From assembly GCA_964415395.1 (NCBI GenBank), contig CAYPZU010000022.1:1-32084 (forward strand): 32,084 nt of DNA, written 5' to 3'. A program made the translations under genes and the position numbers. The DNA comes from CAYPZU01 sp964415395. Its GTDB lineage: Bacteria > Chlamydiota > Chlamydiia > Chlamydiales > SM23-39. How positions within the stretch are numbered: position 1 is the first letter of the stretch; the number at the start of each line of letters is the position of its first letter. The notes beneath the pieces are model-generated. The model saw only the letters and a list, made by a program, of their open reading frames with translations, was not told where the DNA came from and did no database searches. Positions 15,604 to 24,553 of the stretch are shown here, in pieces.

Positions 15604-17997
15604 TCAGGTTGAGAGCTTCGGCTTAGGCTCGGATTTCAATTTTCTCATCATCCACCACTGCTGCAGGATGCCGAGGAGGGTGGAGAACATGAAGTAGATG
15701 TTCAGGCCGGACGGGAAGTTATAGAACATCACCGTGAACAGGACCGACATCATGTTCCCCATCATTTTTTGCTGCTTCTGGGTATCGGAAAGCTGGCTTG
15801 GGTCTTTGGGCAGCTTGGTTGTCATCTTCTGCTGGAGGAACATCGTCAAGCCCATCAGGATGGGAAGCAGGTGGAACTCATTCCCGAAGAACCAGATCGG
15901 CTGGCCCCAGCTGAAGAGGACGTCGGGAGCGGCCAAATCGTCGATCCATCCGGGAATGAAGACGGCGCCTCTTAAGGGGACGCTTGACTTGAGCAGGTAG
16001 AACATACCGATGAGGAAAGGCATCTGGAGGAACATCGGGAGGCATCCGGTCATCGGATTGACGCCCGATTCCTTGTAGACGTTCATCGTCTCCATCTGCA
16101 TTTTTTTGGGATCTTTTTTGTATCTTTCCTGGATCGCTTTGATCTTGGGGGCCAGCTCCTGCATTTTGGCAGAAGAGCGGATCGACCAGGCGTTGAGAGG
16201 ATACATCATGGCTCTCAGCGCAATCGTCAGAAGGATGATTGAAAAGGCCCACGAGCCGGTGATCGAATAGAAAAGCTGCAGAAGGAGCGAGAGGAATTTC
16301 GCAAACGGCTGGGAGATGAAGGAGAACCAGCCTTGAATGCTGATCGCCTGGTTGTAGTCAGGGTTATAATTTTTGGTTGGATCTTCATAGAGATCGTCCA
16401 GCTCTTTCAGAAGCGAGCTGTCGAAGGGTCCTGCGAAGATCCGGAAGGGGAGATCCATCCCGCTTTTCAGAGGGAGGAGCGTGGCATACCCGGGATAGTT
16501 AGCTGGAGGATATTGGTTATACGCCGCATCGACGAGAGAGAGGCGGGTGGGGAGAGCGGTTCCGTCAACCTGGATCGCTTTATAGCCCTGGCCGATTTCG
16601 GAGAGAGGGTCGACGATCAGCCCTAAGAATCCGTTGCAGTTGCTGACCCAGTTGGGGCTGAAGGAAGTGACTTGTACGGGTCCTTTTTTCGGCAGGTCGA
16701 TCTCTTCGACGTCGGAGCCGTTCGGCCGGGTAGCCTGGAACTTCAGGAGAGGGGCGTAGGAGCCGCCGACGAGTTCGACGTCTGGCACGCCGGAGGTGAG
16801 CCACAGGCCGCTGCTGTCTCCATCGATCCGGATGTCCAAGTTGAAGCAGTAGGGGCCGTTTCTCTCTTGGGGAATCGAGTAGGTTTTGACGATCCGGCGC
16901 TGGCCTGTCGTCGCTTCGAACTGGATCAGGTTCGGTTCGAACCGGGTCATGCGGAAGTTGAGATTTGCCATATCGGAATTCTCGCCCACGATATTCAGGG
17001 CGTAGTATTCAGCGGAAGCGGATGATTTCTCAGAGCCGTCGGCGTTGTAGAGGGTTCTTCTCAAGAGCGGGTAGTAGCCGCCGAGGGAGCCTTCCTCATG
17101 AAAGGTATTGCCCGGTGTGTAGTAGGGATGGAGAGGGAAGCGGGCGTTCTGGGGCGATGTCTTGACGATAGTCCGATCGACGTCGATTTCTTTGACGAGG
17201 CTTTTCGAGTCTTTGGAGGATTTCAAGGGGAGGTTGATCTCTGCGAGGGCTCCTCCGCGGGTCGAGAAGACGAGCTGCTGGTATTCGTTTTCGAGAACAT
17301 AGAAGGTCTCCCCGGAAGAGGCGGGGCTCAAAGAAACGCTTTGCGCCTGGGAGACGAGGCTGCTCAGTTTGGGGTAGTCGCGGATGGGTTTGACGCGGAT
17401 TGCGGCCGGTTCGTAGATCCCGACGGGGACGTAGCGGCTGCCGTCTTTCAGAAGGGCGATCGCTTTTTCGCCCAGATAGCTGAAAGGAAGGGTGAATTCA
17501 TTGCCCCGCTGTTCGCCGAGGGCGAGGCGGGTTTCAGGGCCGAGGGCCAGAAGCTGAAGATCGACTGGCTGGTCTATGGGGATGGCCGGAAGGGCGAGGG
17601 GGGCCGTGGTTTTGGCGTAGACGACCGGGTCGCCGGCTTTGTAGCCTGTGGTCGCCAGCGTCAGGGCCTCGAAGGTTTTGCCCTGGGAAACATAGACTTT
17701 CGAGGGGAGGGCGCCGCTCCAGGCGAAGGCGAAGTAGTGGCCATCGCAAGAGAGGCAGTCGGCCGCTTTCTCTTTGCCCTGGCTGTCGATGTAAAGGGCG
17801 GCAAGGGGGAGATCCTCGAGCTTCGCAGTGCGGAGGCCGGCCTGGATTTCGGCGTCTTTCTGGCGGGCGATTTTCTGTTCCTGGACTTTCAGCTCATAGG
17901 CTTTTCTTTCCGTATCCCGCTGCATCCCGAACCAGGTATGCACGCCGAAGAAGGCCAAACTGATGCAGACCATAAACAAAATCGTACGCTTATCCAT
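15604..17997 (-). CDS. yidC: Membrane protein insertase YidC (Oxa1 family)
   Basis: YidC inserts and folds inner-membrane proteins with or without SecYEG. The 797-residue protein has an N-terminal anchor (MDKRTILFMVCISLAFFGVH), a very large periplasmic beta domain (about residues 40-560) and the conserved five-helix C-terminal core. The core contains SWAFSIILLTIALRAMMYPLN with the functional Arg, the charged QELAPKIKAIQERYKKDPKK hairpin, and GCLPMFLQMPF. This size is typical of chlamydial YidC and well above the 550 of E. coli. The ATG at 17997 is chosen, since an upstream TTG would add only six residues. It sits between the nucleotide transporter genes and dnaA in one orientation. Confidence 0.95.
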   Translation of the reverse strand: MDKRTILFMVCISLAFFGVHTWFGMQRDTERKAYELKVQEQKIARQKDAEIQAGLRTAKLEDLPLAALYIDSQGKEKAADCLSCDGHYFAFAWSGALPSKVYVSQGKTFEALTLATTGYKAGDPVVYAKTTAPLALPAIPIDQPVDLQLLALGPETRLALGEQRGNEFTLPFSYLGEKAIALLKDGSRYVPVGIYEPAAIRVKPIRDYPKLSSLVSQAQSVSLSPASSGETFYVLENEYQQLVFSTRGGALAEINLPLKSSKDSKSLVKEIDVDRTIVKTSPQNARFPLHPYYTPGNTFHEEGSLGGYYPLLRRTLYNADGSEKSSASAEYYALNIVGENSDMANLNFRMTRFEPNLIQFEATTGQRRIVKTYSIPQERNGPYCFNLDIRIDGDSSGLWLTSGVPDVELVGGSYAPLLKFQATRPNGSDVEEIDLPKKGPVQVTSFSPNWVSNCNGFLGLIVDPLSEIGQGYKAIQVDGTALPTRLSLVDAAYNQYPPANYPGYATLLPLKSGMDLPFRIFAGPFDSSLLKELDDLYEDPTKNYNPDYNQAISIQGWFSFISQPFAKFLSLLLQLFYSITGSWAFSIILLTIALRAMMYPLNAWSIRSSAKMQELAPKIKAIQERYKKDPKKMQMETMNVYKESGVNPMTGCLPMFLQMPFLIGMFYLLKSSVPLRGAVFIPGWIDDLAAPDVLFSWGQPIWFFGNEFHLLPILMGLTMFLQQKMTTKLPKDPSQLSDTQKQQKMMGNMMSVLFTVMFYNFPSGLNIYFMFSTLLGILQQWWMMRKLKSEPKPKLST

Positions 17998-18032
17998 AGC
18001 ACCCAAATAGTTCAAAGAGCAAGAATAGCAAA

Positions 18033-18049
18033 TCCTTCAATAGGAAGGA
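18033..18049 (-). terminator. Weak stem-loop between the second transporter and yidC
   Basis: TCCTTC and GAAGGA form a 6-bp stem around a 5-nt loop, 10 bp after the transporter stop. On the minus strand it runs into TTTGCTATTCTT. The stem is too AT-rich to be more than a weak attenuator. Confidence 0.25.
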
Positions 18050-18058
18050 AGAGGAGAA

Positions 18059-19369
18059 TCAGGCGCTTTTCTTCAGGTATCCGAGTTTGAGCCGTTTCGG
18101 GATCGAGATCGCCCAGATGAGGTGGATCGCGGCGACGACGATCAGGATCGGGATGATGGCCGAACTGAATCCGGCGAAGAGGATGAACATGAATTGGAGA
18201 AAGAGCGATTCTCCCGTTTTGGCGACTTTGGGAAAGATTCCGTCGAGAACCGCTTTGGCCTTGATCTGCTCGGCATAGGAGAATTCGACCGTGGCGATTT
18301 CTTTGGAAAGGTCGAAGAAAGTGAACTTGCAGATTCGGTTGACGCAGTAGTAGGCCGCTCCGGCGATCGACCCGACTCTGAGGCATTCGGCATGGGAGGC
18401 CCCGAAGAAGGAGTTGATCAGGAGGATTGCGAGGGGAATTATTAAGAGGATTGGTGTCACTAGAGCCGAAACCCTCCAGTCGAATCTCCGGATCAGATCA
18501 CCGGTTGCAAAAAGAGCGATCAGGGTGGAGAAAATGCCGATATAGGATGTGGCTTTGTTGAGGATGTCGTTGAATTCGCGCGAGTCGGTGCAGGTTTGGA
18601 GCAGATAGTGTTTCCAGATCAGCTCGAGGATGCCGGTCGAGAAGAACTACTCCAAGACCAAGACGGCGAGGGGCCAGAAAATCCGGTAGGCCCGTATCAA
18701 CCGCAGGATTTCCATCAGGATCATGCCNNNNNNNNNNAGGATCCATTTGAATGCGCCGTTGGAGACGAATAGGGAGATTTGGGCTGAGAATATTCCGGCG
18801 AAATTGGTGATGAAAATCATCGGAGCGTAAAAACGCTTCGCCTGCTCGATGGTATTGAGCCGGTTGCTGGTTCCCCAGAAGAGGATGAGGACGACGACGG
18901 TGCCCCACACCTCCGAAAGACAGTAGTAGAGGGAGAACGACCAATGGCGGATCATTTCGGAAATGGGTTTGGTCATCGAGGGGTAGAGAGGAGAGATCGC
19001 ATTGGCGAGGCTGTCGAGGCGGAGAAAGTTTTCGTTCGGGAGGAGAACGTAGACAAATAGGAAGAAATAGATCGTGAAAGAGGCGATCAGATAATAGAAC
19101 ACTTTGTTCTGCCGGTATCGGGCGCTCATCGAAGCATAGGCTTTCACGAAGATGAGCATGATCGGCATCAGCATCCAGGTGCGGAGGAACGGGATCACGT
19201 AAATCCCCATATCGGGATTGGTGATGATGAGAGTTTCCTTGAGGTTCCTCAGAATATTGTAATTCATGCAAATGAGGAGGCAGATGCAGGAGAGCAAAAT
19301 GAATTTCAGGCTCTCATGCCGATGGATTGGGAAGAATTTATTTTTGATCCATCCAAGTTTAAAGTGCAT
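18059..19369 (-). pseudogene. Second NTT-family nucleotide transporter, interrupted by a gap and an in-frame TAG
   Basis: The reading frame resembles the complete transporter upstream of it along its whole length: FILLSCICLLICMNYNILRNLKETL at the start, then AKRFYAPMI, ILELIWKHYL and a C-terminus ending LGYLKKSA. NTT proteins are twelve-helix carriers for ATP/ADP exchange or nucleotide import, typical of Chlamydiae and Rickettsiales. Two defects are seen. The ten-N run replaces roughly 40 residues judged from the paralogue, and a TAG at 18647-18649 lies in a conserved helix where the paralogue has an ordinary residue. The stop is about 80 bp from a contig end, so a sequencing error is possible, and I cannot decide between error and pseudogene. 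The start overlaps the upstream transporter's stop by 11 bp. Confidence 0.75.
18728..18737. other. Assembly gap (10 N) hiding a longer missing segment
   Basis: The flanks share no end overlap. Comparison with the neighbouring complete transporter indicates that about 40 codons (roughly 120 bases) are missing, so the ten N are a placeholder. Confidence 0.9.
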
Positions 19370-20789
19370 AATCCCGTATGTATTTGTTGTATAGATTTTG
19401 TGCCGACTTAATCCACATGCCCATCACAAGGACGAAAAAGGCCAGGTAAAGCCCTATGGCTGCATGGAAGGAGCCGAAGCCGATCGCAACTGCCTGGTGG
19501 AAAAAAGATCCGACAGATTTTCCCATCCGGACTCCTAAAAGGTCAATTGCAGCTTTTCCTTTAGTTTTCGATTCGATGTCGAGAGGAATGAAGGCCATTT
19601 CCTTTGTCGGATCGAAGAGGGAGAACTTGAGCGATTTTCCAATTACGTTTTGCAGAGAGCCGATGATGGGAAGAAGGATGGAGCTGAAGAGGCCGGATCC
19701 GCTCAGGAGTCCGAAATTTTCTTTCGCGATGGCAAAGCCGAAGAAGCAGACGCCTATGACGAGAGTGAAAAGGGGTGTAGCGAGAGCTCCGAAGAGCCAT
19801 CCTTTGGTGCGGAGAAAATAGCCGCAAAGGAAGACGAGGAGAATGGTGAAGGAGCCGGTGAAAATCGAGAAGTAGCCCATGAGTTCGGTAAATTGCGCTT
19901 CGCCTGTGCAGAATTCCTGCAATTCGCATTTCCATACGACTTCGATCAGGTTTCCGGCGATCGCGCAGCCGAGAACCATCACAGCCAGATATCTCAGATT
20001 GGAAGCGCCGCTGAGGTATTGGAAGCTTTCCTTGAAGGAAAGCTGTGTCTTTTCATCGATTTTGATTTCCGGGCCTCTGACTTTTTCAAATGAGCGGTTC
20101 GCTTTGGCGTAAAGGATGAGTCCGCAAACGCCGGAGATGAGAATCAGCCAGGTGAAGTTTTGCACCTGGTCTTCCCAAATTTGAAGAGAGCCCGCTTTTG
20201 AAATGTAGACGAGAAGAACGCCGCCGAAGATCATCCCGACGTCGGCGATTTGGCCGAAGAGCGGGTAGAACCGCTTCGCCTGTTCTTTGAGGATCACCGA
20301 ATTGACGAACTGCCAGAAGAGGAGGGAGATGACGACGCTGCTCCAGAGCTCCGACATGATATAGAAGAGCGAATAGCTCCAGTATTCGATCAGGCCGATG
20401 GGTTCTTTGAAGTGGATCGGCAAGTGTTCGCGGAGCCAGTTCCCAAGCGCCTTGAAGTGGATGAGTTCGTGATGAGGGAGGAGGACGAACCCGAAGAGGG
20501 CGAAGAAAACCAGGAATCCGGAGATGACGATATAAAAAATCGTCTCCTGCTTCATCCGGTTGCTCAATCTACCATAGCCGACCAGGGAGAGGAAAATCGC
20601 AGGAAGCACGCCCCACATCTTAATGAATGCGATGGAAAGGGCTCCGTTCGTTAAGACGAGAAACGTATCTTTCAGGTTTCTGACGAGGGTGTTGTTGATG
20701 ATCAGAAAAAACATTAGGAAGGAGAGAATGAAGAATTGGGCCATCTCCTCTTTCTTGATTGGGAGGAAAAAACTACGGATCTTTCCCAT
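19359..20789 (-). CDS. NTT-family nucleotide (ATP/ADP-type) transporter
   Basis: The 476-residue membrane protein is of the TLC/NTT family. It opens with MGKIRSFFLPIKKEEMAQF, then NTLVRNLKDTFL, the hallmark SELWSSVVISLLFWQFVN, and QAKRFYPLFGQIADVG, with about twelve transmembrane helices. Chlamydial NTTs include an ATP/ADP exchanger for energy parasitism and importers of nucleotides or NAD, and the substrate cannot be assigned here. It is unusual in sitting at the end of a sugar/nucleotide enzyme operon. Its first 17 bp overlap the end of an alpha/beta hydrolase gene and its end overlaps the second transporter gene by 11 bp. The arrangement suggests co-expression of nucleotide import with the upstream enzymes. 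Confidence 0.93.
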   Translation of the reverse strand: MGKIRSFFLPIKKEEMAQFFILSFLMFFLIINNTLVRNLKDTFLVLTNGALSIAFIKMWGVLPAIFLSLVGYGRLSNRMKQETIFYIVISGFLVFFALFGFVLLPHHELIHFKALGNWLREHLPIHFKEPIGLIEYWSYSLFYIMSELWSSVVISLLFWQFVNSVILKEQAKRFYPLFGQIADVGMIFGGVLLVYISKAGSLQIWEDQVQNFTWLILISGVCGLILYAKANRSFEKVRGPEIKIDEKTQLSFKESFQYLSGASNLRYLAVMVLGCAIAGNLIEVVWKCELQEFCTGEAQFTELMGYFSIFTGSFTILLVFLCGYFLRTKGWLFGALATPLFTLVIGVCFFGFAIAKENFGLLSGSGLFSSILLPIIGSLQNVIGKSLKFSLFDPTKEMAFIPLDIESKTKGKAAIDLLGVRMGKSVGSFFHQAVAIGFGSFHAAIGLYLAFFVLVMGMWIKSAQNLYNKYIRDYAL

Positions 20790-21501
20790 TCAACATCTCA
20801 TGAAGGGTTTTGCTGAGGTTTTTTCTGTCCTGTTCGAAGAGGAACAGGGAATGGGCTGCGTCGATCGCTTTCGCATCGATGGGAAGGGAGAAGGGCCAGC
20901 CGTTTTTCGAATAGAGGATGCGGCGGCTTCGCGTAGAGAGAGTCCGCTCGGAAAGGCTTTCGATGAAGCGGCGGTCTGCCGAGAATCCTCCCAGGCATCC
21001 CGCTTCGACGCCGAGTAGATGCCAGAAGGCTTCTTCCGATGGGGACAGCGTTCGCCAGCCGCCCAGCGGCGTCCAGTTTTTCTGCCCGGGTTCAAGTGGG
21101 ATCTTGGGCAGGGTTTCGAGGATGAATCCGGGGATCGGCGGCGCGATGGCGATCCCGTCTTCCGGCAGCAGGCAGGCTGAAAGGCCCCGCGAGATCCAGT
21201 GGGTCTTCCGGTATGCGCCCAGGTGCTTTTTCCGCAGGGTTTCGATCTGCTTCTCCCAAAGCGGCATTGAAAGAGGCAGGGTCGAGTCTCCGCAGCCGGC
21301 GAGGTCGAACCGGTAGACGGTGTAGGAACTTTGGAGGGCGCGGGAAAGGTCGCGAAAGAGATAATTGACGCCTGTGCGGTTTTCTCCCAGCCCATGGAGG
21401 AATACGACCGACTCATCGCGGCGCATGCCTTCTTCAAGAAGGGAGAAGGAACCTTCCGGGATCTCGCAGCGATGGAGTTTAGGCGCTTGCAATGTCTGCA
21501 T
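20773..21501 (-). CDS. Alpha/beta-hydrolase-fold protein (first copy)
   Basis: The 242-residue protein shows an alpha/beta hydrolase N-terminal half. VVFLHGLGENRTG (about residues 32-44) contains the oxyanion HG motif, YRFDLAGCGDS (63-73) follows, and a possible nucleophile elbow GLSAC (106-110) is present. The C-terminal Asp/His of a triad are not obvious, so activity is uncertain. The FDLAGCGDS phrase resembles hydrolases associated with exopolysaccharide or exosortase loci, which is only an analogy. It overlaps the GH1 gene upstream by 23 bp and the transporter downstream by 17 bp. The other hydrolase in this operon (23864-24553) is only distantly similar. Confidence 0.7.
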   Translation of the reverse strand: MQTLQAPKLHRCEIPEGSFSLLEEGMRRDESVVFLHGLGENRTGVNYLFRDLSRALQSSYTVYRFDLAGCGDSTLPLSMPLWEKQIETLRKKHLGAYRKTHWISRGLSACLLPEDGIAIAPPIPGFILETLPKIPLEPGQKNWTPLGGWRTLSPSEEAFWHLLGVEAGCLGGFSADRRFIESLSERTLSTRSRRILYSKNGWPFSLPIDAKAIDAAHSLFLFEQDRKNLSKTLHEMLNGKDP

Positions 21502-22717
21502 ACCACCTCCCGCTCGATTTCAGCGTCCGTTTCATCGTCTTGTAATCGACATGCACGAGTCCAAATCTTTTGCCGTAGCCGTGCGCCCATTCGAAATTGT
21601 CGAGGAGAGACCAGGCGAAATAGCCCCGGACCGGGATCTTTTTCTCGAGGAGCCGGCCGATCTGGCCGAGATGGGCTTTTATGTATTCGATCCGCATCGG
21701 GTCGTCGATTCCGTCGAGGGCGGTTCCATTTTCGGTGATCAAGATCTCTTTCGGTTTGTATTCATTCCAAACCCGTTCGGCGATTTCGGAGAGCCCCTGG
21801 GGATAGAATTCCCACATAGAGGAATAGGCGTTTGGAGATTCTGCGATGGGTTCGCCATCGGGTTTGAGCTGGACTCGGGTGTAATAATTGATCCCGAGAA
21901 AATCGATCGGCTCGGAGATGGTTTTCATTTCTTCAGCCGGAGGATGGAAATCAATCGCTTCGGGATAGCGGCCTTTGAAGAGGCCATCGAGATAGAACTG
22001 GTTGAGTCGGAGATCGTGGGCATCGGCAAGCGGGCCTTTCGGGTAGACGGGGCTTAAATTGAGGGCAATCCCGAGTTTGACCGATTTTTTTGCGAGCCGG
22101 CGGATTTCCTGGACGGCCATCCCGTGTGAAAGGAGCAGGTTGTGGGAGGCTTTGAGGGCGAGAGTGGGATCTTTGCGGCCTGGCGCGTGGATGCCGAGGC
22201 CGTAGCCGAGGGTGGCGGCGACCCAAGGTTCGTTTTGCGTGATCCAAAAACGTACGCGGTCTCCAAAGGCGAGAAAAGCGGCTCTTGCGTAGGCGCTGAA
22301 CGCTTCAGCGGTTTTCTGCTCGGGCCATCCTCCCGTGTCTTCAAGGCTTTGGGGAAGATCCCAATGATAGAGAGTGACCATCGGTTCGATCTTCGCTTCC
22401 AGAAGCCTGTCGATCAGCCGATCGTAAAAGGCTTTCCCCTCGGGATTGACTTTGCCGGAGGGAAAGAAGCGGGGCCACGAGATGGAGAAGCGGTAGCTAT
22501 TCACTTTTAACTGCTTGAGCAGTTCGACGTCAGTTTCCCAAAGACGATAATGATCTGCGGCCGAATCTCCCGTGTCGCCGTTTTGAATCGCGCCCTGTTT
22601 TAGGCAAAAGCGATCCCAGATCGATTCTTCTTTTCCGCAGCCTCGCGCCGCTCCCTCGATTTGATACGAGGAGGTTCCGGCGCCCCAGAGGAAGTCAGAG
22701 GGAAAGCGCGTATCCAT
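21479..22717 (-). CDS. GH1 family beta-glucosidase/beta-glycosidase
   Basis: This retaining beta-glycosidase has 412 residues, slightly shorter than the usual 440-450. It starts with the family signature FPSDFLWGAGTSSYQIEGA. The acid/base Glu163 is in TQNEPW and the nucleophile Glu329 is in ITENG, and GYFAWSLLDNFEWAHGYGKRFGL gives the C-terminal sugar-binding loop. There is no signal peptide, so it should act in the cytoplasm on imported or internally made beta-glycosides. A GH1 enzyme is unexpected in an obligate intracellular parasite. Its overlaps with both neighbours (23 bp each) argue that it belongs to the surrounding pathway rather than being a stray catabolic gene. Confidence 0.94.
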   Translation of the reverse strand: MDTRFPSDFLWGAGTSSYQIEGAARGCGKEESIWDRFCLKQGAIQNGDTGDSAADHYRLWETDVELLKQLKVNSYRFSISWPRFFPSGKVNPEGKAFYDRLIDRLLEAKIEPMVTLYHWDLPQSLEDTGGWPEQKTAEAFSAYARAAFLAFGDRVRFWITQNEPWVAATLGYGLGIHAPGRKDPTLALKASHNLLLSHGMAVQEIRRLAKKSVKLGIALNLSPVYPKGPLADAHDLRLNQFYLDGLFKGRYPEAIDFHPPAEEMKTISEPIDFLGINYYTRVQLKPDGEPIAESPNAYSSMWEFYPQGLSEIAERVWNEYKPKEILITENGTALDGIDDPMRIEYIKAHLGQIGRLLEKKIPVRGYFAWSLLDNFEWAHGYGKRFGLVHVDYKTMKRTLKSSGRWYADIASA

Positions 22718-23867
22718 GGAAAAACACTTCTTCTTTTCGTTTCAGTTTTTCTCTGGCGTAGGCCAGGTGGTAGCCGAGGCCGCAGTATTTAAAAATCGTT
22801 TCGTAGTAGAATTCCCGGTAGGGGTCGCATTCCATGCGCGAGGCGAAATCTTCGTGGAGGAAGCCGCGGTTCCGCGCAGCGACCCATTCGAAGCATTGGA
22901 GCGCTTTTTCATCGTTTCCTTTCGCTTGATGGAGGAGGCCGAGATTGACGTAGGCGTGGATCAGGATCGGGTTCAGCGCATAGGTTTTCTCGAAGCACTC
23001 TTCCGCTTCGTCGTACCGGCCCAAGGTCATGTGCATGAGGCCGACCATATTCCAGAAAGTGGGGTCGTTTGGGCTGAGTTCCGAGGCTTTCACATAATGG
23101 ATAAGCGCTTCTTCGATCCGGTTCATGGAGCGGAGAACCTGGGCTTTGCAGTAGTGGGAGTGGGCCGAATCGGGTGCAAGGGCGAGCCCTTTCGAGGCGG
23201 TCTCAAGCCCTTCTTCAAATTTGCCGAGGGTGCGGAGGATCATCCCGATGTAGCCCATAAGCCGGCTATTCGGGCCTTTCTTCTCGATTTCGCCCTGCAT
23301 GAGCTTGAGATAGTAATGGGCTTTGGCGTCCCGGTCCTGAACGCTCCGGCAGTGGCCGTAATGGTTGAGGAGGACGGGGGCGTCGACGATCTGTCCGCCG
23401 CCGCGCTGGATCGATTTGGAAGCCGACTCGCTGACGCTCCCTTCGTAAAAAATCTGGGGCGAATTGCGGAAGACTTTCAGGTTTTTCGAGGTGTACCATC
23501 CTCCTGTCCCGAAAAAATTATAGCGGGTAAGCTGATAGCCCCACACGGCATCGGGCGCTTCGCTGACGCATTGCAGTAGATTTTCGGCGTCGAGGGTTTC
23601 GAAACTCTCATCGGCGTCCAGGTAGAGAACCCAGGGAGTTTGGACGAACTGAAGGGCGTAGTTTCGCGCTTTGCTGAAGTCGTTTTCAAAGGGGATGGAG
23701 TGGAATTCGTCAGCGAGATTCCGGGCGATCTCCGGGGTGTCGTCTTTTGATCCTGTGTCGATGATGACCGTTTTCGAGACGATGTCGGCTGCGCTGGCGA
23801 CGCATTTGGCGAGGTATTTGCTCTCGTTTTTTACGATGAGGCAGAGTGTCATCAGGTTTCGGTTCAT
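22695..23867 (-). CDS. GT2-family glycosyltransferase with C-terminal TPR repeats
   Basis: The 390-residue protein begins LMTLCLIVKNE, the signature of a GT2 subgroup that includes SunS-like protein glycosyltransferases. It continues with VIIDTGSKDDT, DFSKARNYAL and the nucleotide-sugar/metal motif DADE at residues 84-87. Several tetratricopeptide repeats follow (about residues 195-340, including AHSHYCKAQVLRSMNRIEEA and AYVNLGLLHQAKGNDEKA). In this architecture the TPRs are thought to bind a protein or partner enzyme, so a protein acceptor is possible. The ATG overlaps the stop of the upstream hydrolase (ATGA), and its 3' end overlaps the GH1 gene. Confidence 0.9.
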   Translation of the reverse strand: MNRNLMTLCLIVKNESKYLAKCVASAADIVSKTVIIDTGSKDDTPEIARNLADEFHSIPFENDFSKARNYALQFVQTPWVLYLDADESFETLDAENLLQCVSEAPDAVWGYQLTRYNFFGTGGWYTSKNLKVFRNSPQIFYEGSVSESASKSIQRGGGQIVDAPVLLNHYGHCRSVQDRDAKAHYYLKLMQGEIEKKGPNSRLMGYIGMILRTLGKFEEGLETASKGLALAPDSAHSHYCKAQVLRSMNRIEEALIHYVKASELSPNDPTFWNMVGLMHMTLGRYDEAEECFEKTYALNPILIHAYVNLGLLHQAKGNDEKALQCFEWVAARNRGFLHEDFASRMECDPYREFYYETIFKYCGLGYHLAYAREKLKRKEEVFFHGYALSL

Positions 23868-24553
23868 AGCAGCTTGATCATCTCCTTTAATAGCTTTTCT
23901 CTTGCAGGGACAGACTCGAACAGGTGTCCCGCTCCAGGAATTCCAACTGCCCCTTCGAGCGGTTCGATTTCCTTTGCAGCCTGCGAAACTTTTTCATCCA
24001 GTTCTCCGTAAAACGAGATGGCGGGGAGGTTTAAAGCGGCCAGGATTTTTCGGGGGCTTAGGGCCGCCCTTTCCGTATAGTAGGGAGCGTTCAGGAAAAA
24101 ATGGCCGCCGCGGAGCGGATTCGGATGTTTGATAGAGGAGAAAGAGGGGTTGTCCAAAAGATCTGAACTGATGAGGAAGAGTTTTTCGCAGCTCTCTTTT
24201 TGCGCGGCGAGGACGGCGGGAACAGCTCCGACGCTGAGGCCTGCGAGATGGATCGGGAGGCGGTAGCGCCGCTTTGCCCAACTGATGACGGAGGATAGAT
24301 CCTCGGTCATTTGCGAGAAGGAGGTGTCGCAAAAGTCTCCCGAAGAGTCTCCCGATCCTCTGAAATCGAACCGGATGGCGGCGGCGCCATGTTGGGAAAT
24401 TCCGTCTGCGAGATAGGAGAGGATACGCTGCGGTCCGCACCGGTCGCCCGTGAGGCCATGGCAGAAAATCCAGACCGATCTGGGTTTTGGGGGAGCGTCG
24501 ATGACGAGCTGGAGCCATCCGGTTTTAGTTTCTAAGATGCATTCTTCCCTCAT
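23864..24553 (-). CDS. Alpha/beta hydrolase (second copy), serine hydrolase type
   Basis: The 229-residue protein has a full catalytic set: IFCHGLTGDR near residue 30, FDFRGSGDSSGDF near 62-74, the nucleophile Ser107 in GLSVGA, an Asp in YGELDEKV and a His in GAGHLFE close to the C-terminus. It is similar to small esterases/acyl hydrolases of the DUF1749/XcbB-like type. No signal peptide is seen. It is coupled by ATGA overlaps to the kinase-glycosyltransferase fusion upstream and the GT2-TPR gene downstream, so deacylation or thioester hydrolysis within a glycoconjugate pathway is a reasonable guess but unproven. Confidence 0.85.
   Translation of the reverse strand: MREECILETKTGWLQLVIDAPPKPRSVWIFCHGLTGDRCGPQRILSYLADGISQHGAAAIRFDFRGSGDSSGDFCDTSFSQMTEDLSSVISWAKRRYRLPIHLAGLSVGAVPAVLAAQKESCEKLFLISSDLLDNPSFSSIKHPNPLRGGHFFLNAPYYTERAALSPRKILAALNLPAISFYGELDEKVSQAAKEIEPLEGAVGIPGAGHLFESVPAREKLLKEMIKLL

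Noticed and set aside
17988..17996. DnaA-box-like TTATCCATA as a sign of a replication origin
   Set aside because: It is a single imperfect match inside the start of yidC, with no cluster of boxes and no AT-rich unwinding region.
17098..18090. Long plus-strand open frame opposite yidC
   Set aside because: Glycine/aspartate-rich antisense frame typical of shadows. YidC is certain on the other strand.
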